Assembly (NCBI RefSeq): GCF_001263205.1
Contig: NZ_CP012333.1
Span: 1,116,001 to 1,180,000 of the forward strand
Reading direction: 5' to 3'
DNA from: Labilithrix luteola
GTDB lineage: Bacteria; Myxococcota_A; Polyangia; Polyangiales; Polyangiaceae
DNA: 64,000 bases
The position numbers and the translations under genes were made by a program. The notes under the pieces are model-generated. The model saw only the letters and a list, made by a program, of their open reading frames with translations, had not been told where the DNA came from and did not search any database. Within the stretch, counting starts at the first letter, position 1. Each line of letters begins with the position of its first letter. Below are positions 25,253 to 33,170 of the stretch, piece by piece.

Positions 25253-28231
25253 GTGCGTCGATCGAGCAACATGCATTCGGCGGACAGGCGACGACTGAGC
25301 ACCCCGGAGCTCGAACACACGCGCGGACAGTCGGGGCATGGTCTTGCGACAGCGGACCTCGCTGCCGAAGGTGACGACGAGATCACCGGTCGTCGCCGTG
25401 TCATTCCGGGTCGACGTCGCGAAGATCCGGTCGAGAGCGCACAGGCCGCACATCGCCGGTCGTCGTTCCTCGTGCATGCGAGCTCGATGCTGCTCTCGAT
25501 GTCGTTCGACCCGGCCGAGACGCTACGCAAGCTCGCGACGATGACCGTTCCTACGATCGCCGATGCATGCACGGTGGTCATGACCGACGAGCGCACGGGC
25601 AAGCTTCGATGTGTGGCCAACGTCTGGTCGGATCCGAACAAAGACGCGCTCGCGAGCTCCATCCAGGAGCGCTACCCGGCCGAAGAAGACACTTCGGTCG
25701 GCATCGGTCGGATCATCAAGACCGGCGTTGCCGAGCTCCACTCCGTGTTCGATGGCGCGATGGTGTCGCGCATGGCGCGCTCGCCCGAGCACTTCGAAAT
25801 GCTTCGCGCGCTCGGTATTCAGTCTCTGGTCATTGCGCCGCTCCAATCAAGACGAGGCGTCATCGGTGCCCTCGCCCTCTTCTCGGTCAGCGAGGGGCGG
25901 CGCTATCAGACGACCGATCTCGAGATGGCCGAGCAGCTGGCAGCGAGCGCCGGACTCGCGGCCGAGAACGCGCGCCTCCATCAAGCCGAGCAACGTGCGC
26001 GCGCGACGATCGAACGTACCGCTTCGCGCATGCATCGCCTGCAAGACATCGTGACCGACCTCGCAGCGGCCATGACGTCGGAAGACGTGGCGCGCGCCGT
26101 GATTCAGCATAGCCTCGCAGCGTTTGGTGCCGCGGCCGCCACCATCTGGACGCTCGACGCCGCAACGAACGTCATGCGGCGTCGCAACTCGTCCTGCGAA
26201 CACACGCTCGACGAGCCTCGCGACGTCGTCTCGCTCGATCGCTCGACGCCCTTCACCGAGGCGGTGCGCGAGAAACGCCCCATCTTCGTCGTCTCGCGCG
26301 ACGACTTCCGGCGCAGGTATCCGAGCGAGCCGGAGGCGGCCGAACACCTCGACGGCTTCGCCTGCCTGCCCCTCGTGGTACGCGGCGAAGTGTTCGGGAC
26401 CCTCGTCTTCTCGTTCGACGGTCGCCACGTATCCGACGACGACGAGCGCAAATTCATGGTGCTCGTCGCGAGCTATTGCGCGCAGGGTCTGTACCGCACG
26501 CATGCGTACGAAGCCGAAAGGCGCGCGCGCTCGGAGATGGCGCTCCTCTACGCATTCGTCGACGCCGTCAATCGCGCCACCACCATCACCGACGTCTACG
26601 ATTCCGCGCTCGACGCCATCCAAGGTGCCCTCGGCGACGTCTCCTGCGCGATCGTCCTCTACGCCGAAGGCGGGCTTCCTCGCTTCAAAGCCTGGCGCGG
26701 GATCTCCGAAATCTTCCGGCAGACGTTCGACGGCCATTCCGCATGGCCGCGCGAGGGCAAAGATCCTCAGCCGCTCTTCGTCGACGACGTCGAGACCGAT
26801 CCGCGTATGGCGGTCTACCTCCGTCAGCTGCATAGCGAGAACGTGGGGGCCGTCGCGTTCTTCCCGCTCGTCCACAATGCCGCGCTGCTCGGGATGCTCG
26901 TCGTCGGGTCGAGCGTTCCGCGTCGCTTCGAAGACGACGCCGGGCTGATGCAGACCATCGCCGCGCAGATCGCACAGGCTGTCGTTCGAAAGCTCTCCGA
27001 AACGGAGGCGCAAGCTGCGCGCGCGGACGCGGAGCACGCAAGCCGCATGAAGGACGAATTCCTGGCTGTCGTCTCGCACGAGCTTCGCACGCCTCTCGCG
27101 TCGATCACGGGATGGGCCAACATCCTCCAGACCGATCGCAAGAACGATCCCGCGATCCTGGCCAAGGGGCTGGCCGTCATCGAGCGCAATGCCAAGGCGC
27201 AGGCGACCATCATCGAAGACATCCTCGATGTGTCGCGCATCATCCGCGGGAATCTCGTGCTCGATGCGAAGCCCGTGTCGCTCGCACCGGTCATCGTCGA
27301 GGCCATCGAATCGCTGAAGACGTCCGCGACCGCCAAAGAGATCGACGTCGAGTTCGACCCGGGCGACGACCCCTTCTCGCTCGTCGGCGACGCCGAGAGG
27401 CTCCGTCAGATCGCATGGAACCTCGTCTCCAACGCCATCAAATTCACGCCGGCGCGCGGCAAGGTCCGCGTGCGACTACGACGCGAGCTCACCGCGATCG
27501 TTCTCGAGGTCTCGGACTCGGGCAAAGGCATCCAGCGCGATTTCTTGCCGTTCGTGTTCGACCGCTTCCGCCAGGGAGACAGCTCCACCACGCGCCGTGA
27601 GGGCGGACTCGGGCTCGGCCTGTCGATCGTGCGTCAGCTCGTCGAGCTCCACGGCGGTCAGGTCGGCGTCACGAGCGACGGCCCGGGGCTCGGCACCACG
27701 TTCCACGCGACCTTCCCGGTGCGTGCAGTCGCCGCCGAGCCGCCGCACGAACGACTCATCGGCGAAGGCGATCCCACGGTCGGCGAGCGGCCGTCCGCGC
27801 AGTCCTGGTCCGACATTCCGGATCTCGGTGACCTACGCGTTCTCGTCGTCGACGATCAGGCCGATGCGCGCGAGATGCTCACGACCGCGCTCGAAGCCTA
27901 CGGCGCAACGGTCGCCGTGGCCGGCTCGGTGCACGATGCGCTCGGAGTGCTGCGGGCCTTCGAGCCTCACGTCATCGTGACCGACATCGGCATGCCCGAC
28001 GAAGACGGCTATGCCCTTCTTCGTCACGTGCGCGCGATGGATGGTTCCCTGAAGAGCATCCCCGCCGTGGCGCTCACCGCTTATGCGCGCGCCGAAGACG
28101 CGAGGCGATGTCGTGAAGCCGGCTTCGAGTCCCATGTCACGAAGCCCGTCCGCCCCGAGCACCTGGCGCGCGCCGTGGCGAACACGCAAGTTTCCAAGGC
28201 GCGTGCCTACAGCGCAGCTCAGTTGCGCTGA
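25253..28231 (+). CDS. Hybrid sensor histidine kinase with three GAF domains and a receiver
   Basis: This soluble hybrid kinase has about 992 residues. Three GAF-type sensory regions cover roughly 70-230, 255-425 and 440-590. Next come HisKA with phospho-acceptor His609 in SHELRTPL, HATPase_c with N-box NAIKFTP, DSGKGI and GGLGLGLSIV, and a C-terminal receiver with Asp911 (DIGMPDEDG) and the conserved Thr/Lys (ALTAYA, TKPV). No membrane segment is seen. The GTG at 25253 has GAGGG seven bases upstream; ATG 25271 is an alternative. No partner regulator is adjacent. The last residues (AQLR) and stop codon are built from a dispersed repeat. Confidence 0.9.
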   Translation: MRRSSNMHSADRRRLSTPELEHTRGQSGHGLATADLAAEGDDEITGRRRVIPGRRREDPVESAQAAHRRSSFLVHASSMLLSMSFDPAETLRKLATMTVPTIADACTVVMTDERTGKLRCVANVWSDPNKDALASSIQERYPAEEDTSVGIGRIIKTGVAELHSVFDGAMVSRMARSPEHFEMLRALGIQSLVIAPLQSRRGVIGALALFSVSEGRRYQTTDLEMAEQLAASAGLAAENARLHQAEQRARATIERTASRMHRLQDIVTDLAAAMTSEDVARAVIQHSLAAFGAAAATIWTLDAATNVMRRRNSSCEHTLDEPRDVVSLDRSTPFTEAVREKRPIFVVSRDDFRRRYPSEPEAAEHLDGFACLPLVVRGEVFGTLVFSFDGRHVSDDDERKFMVLVASYCAQGLYRTHAYEAERRARSEMALLYAFVDAVNRATTITDVYDSALDAIQGALGDVSCAIVLYAEGGLPRFKAWRGISEIFRQTFDGHSAWPREGKDPQPLFVDDVETDPRMAVYLRQLHSENVGAVAFFPLVHNAALLGMLVVGSSVPRRFEDDAGLMQTIAAQIAQAVVRKLSETEAQAARADAEHASRMKDEFLAVVSHELRTPLASITGWANILQTDRKNDPAILAKGLAVIERNAKAQATIIEDILDVSRIIRGNLVLDAKPVSLAPVIVEAIESLKTSATAKEIDVEFDPGDDPFSLVGDAERLRQIAWNLVSNAIKFTPARGKVRVRLRRELTAIVLEVSDSGKGIQRDFLPFVFDRFRQGDSSTTRREGGLGLGLSIVRQLVELHGGQVGVTSDGPGLGTTFHATFPVRAVAAEPPHERLIGEGDPTVGERPSAQSWSDIPDLGDLRVLVVDDQADAREMLTTALEAYGATVAVAGSVHDALGVLRAFEPHVIVTDIGMPDEDGYALLRHVRAMDGSLKSIPAVALTAYARAEDARRCREAGFESHVTKPVRPEHLARAVANTQVSKARAYSAAQLR

Positions 28232-28295
28232 CTGAATAGTCAAACGGAGTTCGCGACAGACTTGCTCGGGCCACGCAAGTGGTGGCCGCAGTAAG
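28211..28295 (+). repeat. Dispersed structured repeat, copy 1 (short form)
   Basis: This is the short member of a three-copy family in the window. It starts with a 19-bp near-palindrome (28211-28229) whose last 12 bases plus two more form the end of the kinase gene. About 30 conserved bases follow (AACGGAGTTCGCGACAGACTTG). Then comes a small hairpin (ACTTGC 28260-28265 / GCAAGT 28275-28280) and the conserved end (GGTGGCCGCAGTAAG). The long inner hairpin of the other copies is replaced by a 9-base loop. Confidence 0.8.
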
Positions 28296-28304
28296 CGCCC
28301 GTGC

Positions 28305-28910
28305 TCAGGGGAAACCTTCCGCCTCTTTGCAAAACTGCTTGGCGCGGTCGCTGAGCACGCGGTTCTGAATCGGATTGCCCTGACCATCGACGACGGGCAC
28401 ACGCAGCCAGGCCACGATGCACCGGTAACCAGGATCGTCCACGGCCATCGCCGGACCGCCCTTGTGTCGTTCGAGGCGAAGGGGCTTACGCAAGAAGAGC
28501 AGCTTGTCTGGATTCTCGCCCTGCGTTGCCATGAGACGCGTCATCTCTTCGGGCTCGAGACCGACCAGCGCCTGGAAATTCGCGACCTTCTCCTCGTCTT
28601 GCGTGGGCTGCTGACCGGAGATGAGCCCGCCGTCCTGGATGGATCGGAGGCGAAGGCCCTCGCGGCTGTACACGCGGTAGGCTCGCCCTGGCTGACCGTG
28701 GCAATCGAGTGAGCCGCAGCGGCGGTTCAGATAGTAGTCGACGTTGTCCTTGTAGATCTGGAGATCGGGGACGATGACCTCGGTGACGCGGTCGACGTCG
28801 GGCGTGCTCGCGCACGACGACATGGCGACCACGCTGAGCATCCCTCCACCGACGAGCGCCATCATGCAGGCGTGGAAGCCGACGGCCATGAGGCTGCGAG
28901 CGCGGCTCAT
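28305..28910 (-). CDS. Lipoprotein with CX4CH haem-like motif
   Basis: This 201-residue lipoprotein (signal peptide and lipobox MSSC, Cys33) carries one cytochrome-like motif with wide spacing, Cys65-GSLD-Cys70-His71, in the context YYLNRRCGSLDCHG. This is the typical position in myxobacterial cytochrome-like lipoproteins, where a haem motif follows a short helix. The C-terminal part has two further cysteines. The start overlaps the upstream stop (ATGA). It is the last gene of the DUF4266-DUF3570 operon, just before repeat copy 1. CX4CH can bind haem in cytochrome c3; here it is unproven. Confidence 0.65.
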   Translation of the reverse strand: MSRARSLMAVGFHACMMALVGGGMLSVVAMSSCASTPDVDRVTEVIVPDLQIYKDNVDYYLNRRCGSLDCHGQPGRAYRVYSREGLRLRSIQDGGLISGQQPTQDEEKVANFQALVGLEPEEMTRLMATQGENPDKLLFLRKPLRLERHKGGPAMAVDDPGYRCIVAWLRVPVVDGQGNPIQNRVLSDRAKQFCKEAEGFP

Positions 28911-29551
28911 AGGCGATCCTCCGGACAGAGCGTGACGCGCGGCAGGTCGTTCGGGCACGACGGGGGCGTCGGTACCTTGTTCTGATCGACCTGAGACTCC
29001 TCGTCGTACATGTGAATCTGGCCGGACGAGGCGTAGTCGCGAAGTCCTTGGATATGGCAATTGGCACACGACGATTCGCGACCGATGTGACTCGTCATGC
29101 GGCGCGTGGCGAACGTGGACTCGTCGGTGCCGGGATTCTTCGTGCGCTCGATCGAGACGAGCAGCGGGAAGGTGATGTCCGGAAAGTCACTCTCGCGCAC
29201 GAAGAAGTTGCCGTTGCAGTTCGTGACGAAACAACGTGAGCGCGTCTTGGCGTCGAGGATGCGGACGTAGGCCTGATCGACTCGACGGTTGTAGTCGTCG
29301 GGGCCCCAGAAGATCGTTCCTGCGAGCGCGAAGACGCTCTTGGCCGGACCGTTCTTGGAATGGCAGAGCGTGCAGGGCTCGCCGGGGCGGTGATACTCGG
29401 TCTCCGGCGGATACGCGGCCGAGTTCTCCTCGCCGAGGCTGTCGACACCGGCCTTGTGAACGGGGTCGAGGTTGCAGGAGTAACCGAACGAGGCCACGCC
29501 GATCATCGCGGCGAGCATCGAGAGACGATGACGAAGGGACTCTGATTGCAT
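28907..29551 (-). CDS. Probable dihaem cytochrome c-like lipoprotein
   Basis: This 214-residue exported protein has two standard haem c motifs, Cys60-TL-Cys63-His64 and Cys162-AN-Cys165-His166. The signal peptide ends near Cys26 (FGYSC), which may be a lipobox. Between the motifs is a beta-rich region with a Cys pair (RCFVTNCNGNFF) that resembles a carboxypeptidase-regulatory fold. The ATG at 29551 follows the DUF3570 stop by one base, so it is translated with it. Electron transfer next to the outer-membrane protein encoded upstream is the likely job. Confidence 0.75.
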   Translation of the reverse strand: MQSESLRHRLSMLAAMIGVASFGYSCNLDPVHKAGVDSLGEENSAAYPPETEYHRPGEPCTLCHSKNGPAKSVFALAGTIFWGPDDYNRRVDQAYVRILDAKTRSRCFVTNCNGNFFVRESDFPDITFPLLVSIERTKNPGTDESTFATRRMTSHIGRESSCANCHIQGLRDYASSGQIHMYDEESQVDQNKVPTPPSCPNDLPRVTLCPEDRL

Positions 29552-29552
29552 C

Positions 29553-31832
29553 TCAGAACTCCACGTCGAAGCCAACGGAGCCATAGACCGCGGTACGCGT
29601 GGTGACGTACAGCGACTTCAGGTAGCGCGTGGCCATCACGTCGCCGACGAAGGTGATGCCGTACTTGGCTTCCCCTTCCGGCTGACCGATGCCGATGCGC
29701 ATGCCGCCTCCCGCCGTGCCCGTGAGGAGCGGCGAGAGCTCACGATCGCCCGTACGGTACGTCGGAACGATGACGCCGCCGCCGGATTCGACAATGGCCG
29801 AGTAGGCGAGCTGGTAGAAGTTCGCGCCCGTCTGAGCGTGCAGGCGCAGGTGCGGCCACACGCGGAGGTGACGCGAGAGATCGACCATGTAGCGCGCGTC
29901 CGTGGACGACGCCTTGATGGCCCAGGTGTCGGCATAGAAGCGCTGCTCGACGCGCAGCGTGGCGCTGTTCATGCGCTTGTTGAAACGCACGCCGAGCGCG
30001 TAGCGATTGCGCTCGGTGGGGAGCTGCTCGAGCGGCTTGATCGGCAGACGCGATCGATTGACGAGATCGACCGTTGCGCCCTTCGGCATGAACGGAGCCA
30101 CGTTGTCGGGATCGAACATCGCGACGTAGCGATAGGGCTGCGATTGGTCGCCACGCTCGATCTGCAGTGTGCCGCCCACGAGGAGAACCGACGTGGGCGA
30201 AAGCACGAAGGTGACGCCGGCTTCGAACTCGTGTGTGTGGAGCAGCCCTTTGAGATCGTTGAAGTCGTGGAGCCAGTTGTTCGGCCCTCGACCGATGTGA
30301 TCCTGGCTGTAGGAGTAACCAATCGACGGCGTGATGAGCTTGTCGTGGAAGTCCCCCGTGAGGCGCAGGCCGCCCGTGTAAGAAACGTAGTCGGGCGCCG
30401 ACGACATGCTGAGGCTCGCCTGGGCGCCGTAGAGTCCGGGCTTGTAGCCGCCGGTGACGCCGCCTCCGTAGCGATACTCGCGGAACGGCGGAGAGGCCGA
30501 CGCCACGATGTCGGGCGAGGCCGCGCTCACGGCATCGACGATGAAGTTGCCGCCGACGTTCCAGCCCGCCGTGGGGGACACGATCGAGGCATTGAGGGCG
30601 GGCGTATAGACGGCGACGGAGTTCGTGTCCGAATAGCCGGAGAGCTCGCCGCCGAGGCGAATGACCAGGTTCTTCTGGTTCTGGGGGAGGCACTTCTGGA
30701 CCTCCTCCTGGCTCTTCGCCTGGAGCATGCACTTGATCTGCCCTGGCGTGATGAAGTCGTTCGCCGGCGGCTTCAACGTGATGTGGACGGTGACGAGCTC
30801 CTTCTCTTTGACGTCGTACTCTTCTTCGAACGTCGATTGGAAGCCGTTGACCGTGCCTTCGGCGACGACCGTGTGTTTGCCGGGGTCGACCGAGAACTTC
30901 TTGGTGAGCGACTCGTTCGGAACGGGCCGATCGTCGAACCTCACCTTGAGATCGGGCACGCCCGGCGGAGGAACGAAGGTGACGTGAGGAATGCGGTCGA
31001 GCAGCTCTTTGACGCGCGTGCGCGCAACGCGCATGACCGCCGCGTCTTTCTTCTGAATGCCGACTTCGAGTGCCTTCTGCGCGTCTTTGAGTGCGTCGAC
31101 GAGTTTGCCCGTGCGGCTCTCGCACGAGGCGAGGTGCAGGCGCGTACGCGGCATCTCTTCGATCTTGAGCGCCGCCTTGTCCTTCTCGATGCACTCGTCG
31201 AGGTGGCCGTCCTGGTCGGCTTTGAGTGCCTCTTGAATCAATTTGATGGCGGCACCGACGCCGCCTGGCGGAGGCTCTTCGCTCTCGTCTGCACCGGCGG
31301 CGGCAGGTGCTGCAGCGGCAGGGCCGGAGGGAGCGGCCGTGGGTTTGATGGCCGCGGGCGCTGGCGCGGCAGGCGCGGGGGCAGGCGCAGGCGCAGGCGC
31401 AGCCGCTGGTTTCACTTCTTCGAATTGCGATTTGATCGATGGCGTAACTCCCGTCGACGGGAGCTTCGCATTCGGGTCCGAAGAGAATGCGCTTTTGAAG
31501 TTCTGTTTTGCTTCGTCGACTTGACCGAGTTGCGAAGAGACCATGCCGAGCGAGACGTAGATCTCGGCTTTGACCGGACCGGAGCAGCCTTTCTTGAGGC
31601 AGATCGTCAGCTGGTCTTGCAGCTTCTTCTTCGCGGGCCCGAGACTACCCGGGTAGTCCTCGGACATGACCTGATGGACTGCGTCGCGAACGGCATCGTC
31701 GGCGGCAGCACGCGCGAGCGGCGTCGTGAAGAAGAGCACCGCTCCCATGAGCAGAGCGAACAGCCACGCACGCCAATGGCCACGAACGATTGGACGCGGT
31801 TCTACGCACGAACCACGCCGTGGATGGCCCAT
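29553..31832 (-). CDS. DUF3570-type outer-membrane protein with TPR/PEGA N-terminal extension
   Basis: This protein has about 759 residues. After a signal peptide come TPR-like helices (60-120), an Ala/Pro repeat linker (about 140-190), a second TPR-like part, and a PEGA-like beta domain (about 285-355: VRFDDRPVPNES, DPGKHTVVAEG). The last 370 residues form a beta-barrel of the DUF3570 kind: a GGELSGYSDTNSVAVYTP start, many alternating strands and a terminal aromatic (FDVEF). Most DUF3570 proteins are only the barrel, so the front half is an unusual addition. ATG 31832 is chosen; GTG 31865 is possible. DUF4266 upstream supports the family call. Confidence 0.75.
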   Translation of the reverse strand: MGHPRRGSCVEPRPIVRGHWRAWLFALLMGAVLFFTTPLARAAADDAVRDAVHQVMSEDYPGSLGPAKKKLQDQLTICLKKGCSGPVKAEIYVSLGMVSSQLGQVDEAKQNFKSAFSSDPNAKLPSTGVTPSIKSQFEEVKPAAAPAPAPAPAPAAPAPAAIKPTAAPSGPAAAAPAAAGADESEEPPPGGVGAAIKLIQEALKADQDGHLDECIEKDKAALKIEEMPRTRLHLASCESRTGKLVDALKDAQKALEVGIQKKDAAVMRVARTRVKELLDRIPHVTFVPPPGVPDLKVRFDDRPVPNESLTKKFSVDPGKHTVVAEGTVNGFQSTFEEEYDVKEKELVTVHITLKPPANDFITPGQIKCMLQAKSQEEVQKCLPQNQKNLVIRLGGELSGYSDTNSVAVYTPALNASIVSPTAGWNVGGNFIVDAVSAASPDIVASASPPFREYRYGGGVTGGYKPGLYGAQASLSMSSAPDYVSYTGGLRLTGDFHDKLITPSIGYSYSQDHIGRGPNNWLHDFNDLKGLLHTHEFEAGVTFVLSPTSVLLVGGTLQIERGDQSQPYRYVAMFDPDNVAPFMPKGATVDLVNRSRLPIKPLEQLPTERNRYALGVRFNKRMNSATLRVEQRFYADTWAIKASSTDARYMVDLSRHLRVWPHLRLHAQTGANFYQLAYSAIVESGGGVIVPTYRTGDRELSPLLTGTAGGGMRIGIGQPEGEAKYGITFVGDVMATRYLKSLYVTTRTAVYGSVGFDVEF

Positions 31833-31959
31833 GTCGCGTGGCCCCGCGATGAGGCGCGAAATCACGTCCTCACGCTAGCGGAACTCAATGAGTTACGCGC
31901 AGTATTTCTGTTGCACGAAAAGGTTCCGACACGCTCGGAATCGAGCCGCGAGTACGCAC

Positions 31960-32238
31960 TCAGTTGCAGCCGCAACCACCGCCTCCGCCGCCGAGGCCAC
32001 CGGCAGCGCCTTCGGACACGGCGCGCACGTGTGAGTCGAGACCAATCGAGATCTCGTCGGTCGTCATCGTCGGATGCGCGAGCATCCCACGCTCGTAGGG
32101 TGCAACCTTCACGCATCCCGTGGCGAGCGCCGCCATCGTCGTGAACACGCAGACCTTGGCCACTGCCAAAGTCATCGCTCCAAACTTCGAGTTCGGGAGC
32201 GACTCCGAGAGACCAGGAAGGCGTGAGCGAGTGGCCAT
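31960..32238 (-). CDS. DUF4266 lipoprotein
   Basis: This 92-residue lipoprotein (lipobox LATGC, Cys42) has a mature part with the DUF4266 pattern: VAPYERGMLAHPTM, then HVRAVSEGAAGG and a glycine run ending in GGCGCN at the C-terminus. DUF4266 and DUF3570 genes are commonly adjacent and often linked to a thioredoxin-like protein and an ApbE flavin transferase; neither is seen here. The closing Cys-Gly-Cys may bind metal or form a disulfide. An internal ATG at 32175 is an alternative start. Confidence 0.82.
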   Translation of the reverse strand: MATRSRLPGLSESLPNSKFGAMTLAVAKVCVFTTMAALATGCVKVAPYERGMLAHPTMTTDEISIGLDSHVRAVSEGAAGGLGGGGGGCGCN

Positions 32239-32292
32239 CGTCTCTCGAGTGTAGCGGGGCAGACTCTCGCCTCAAGCCGTAAATTCAGCAGT

Positions 32293-32308
32293 GGATCGAC
32301 GTCGATCC
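32293..32308. promoter_or_regulatory. Perfect 16-bp palindrome between divergent genes
   Basis: GGATCGACGTCGATCC reads the same on both strands. It lies 55 bases upstream of the DUF4266 start and 116 bases upstream of the divergent lipoprotein start, a natural place for a shared operator. Confidence 0.4.
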
Positions 32309-32423
32309 GGTTCGCGCCTGGTCCATGCGTTCATGCGCGCTCCATCCCAACGACGCTTTCGCAACATCAGAGGGGCATGTCTAACCCTTGCGTCGAATAC
32401 GCCCGGAGGGCCACAATCCGGGC

Positions 32424-33038
32424 ATGCGTTTCGCTCGCTCGTTCAGGGGGCTGATCGCCGCGGCTTCGCTCTCCTGTTGCGTGCTCAGCGCGGGCCTCGC
32501 GGGCTTCGCGAGCCTCGGTGCATGTACGACGGACTACCAGAAGGGCGTCGACGATCCGAACTACGGAGATCCGAATGCGCTGGCCGGTCTGACCCAACCC
32601 GGTACGTCGGAGAACAAGGCGGCCGAAGCCGGAGCCAGCAGCGGCCCACTCTGCGTCGCAAACGGCGGAAGGCTCGTCGACGCCGGCACGTGTGCGGTGA
32701 GCTTTGCGAACGAGATCCTACCGGCGTTCGCTGCGGCGAACTGCGCGCTCGTCGGGGGCTGTCACGGCGGCGTCACCCCCGCCAACCAGCCACCGATCGA
32801 TACCGCCAACGCGAAGGCAACCTGGGACGCCTTCGCCAGCCTGCAGATCAACAACGGCGCATCGGGAACGCTGACGTACATCAATCCGTGCTCGACCGAC
32901 GACAAGCAATCCGGCATGGCCTGCAACATGTACGCGACGGGTTATTGCGGCGTGCACATGCCGTCCGGCGGGCAACTCGATCAGGCGGTCATCACCAAGA
33001 TCGAGACCTGGTTGAAGTGCGGCTCGCCCAACAACTGA
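32424..33038 (+). CDS. Cytochrome-like lipoprotein with CX5CH
   Basis: This 204-residue lipoprotein (lipobox SLGAC, Cys34) has one cytochrome-like motif with very wide spacing, Cys107-ALVGG-Cys113-His114, after the helix FANEILPAFAAAN that normally precedes a haem motif in such proteins. More cysteines (NPCSTDD, GMACNMY, GYCGVHM, KCG) surround a second His. With CX5CH, covalent haem binding is doubtful, and a disulfide-bonded relic of a haem domain is possible. A -10-like CACAAT seven bases before the ATG suggests a leaderless transcript. It is divergent from the DUF4266 operon. Confidence 0.65.
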   Translation: MRFARSFRGLIAAASLSCCVLSAGLAGFASLGACTTDYQKGVDDPNYGDPNALAGLTQPGTSENKAAEAGASSGPLCVANGGRLVDAGTCAVSFANEILPAFAAANCALVGGCHGGVTPANQPPIDTANAKATWDAFASLQINNGASGTLTYINPCSTDDKQSGMACNMYATGYCGVHMPSGGQLDQAVITKIETWLKCGSPNN

Positions 33039-33170
33039 CCGCCGGGCCGCGAATCGCATCGGGGCTTAGCCGGGCCGTCGTGCGTCGGGAGAAAGCTCGT
33101 CCGCGACACGCCCGTGCGATTCGGATGACACGTGTAGGACGCGAAGCGGTGAGCTAAGCTCGCGCGCGCA

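Noticed and set aside
29838..32144. Long plus-strand open frame (768 codons) opposite the DUF3570 gene
   Set aside because: Its product is Arg/Glu/Val-rich with no start signal or domain. It is a shadow of the GC-rich minus-strand gene, which has clear family features.
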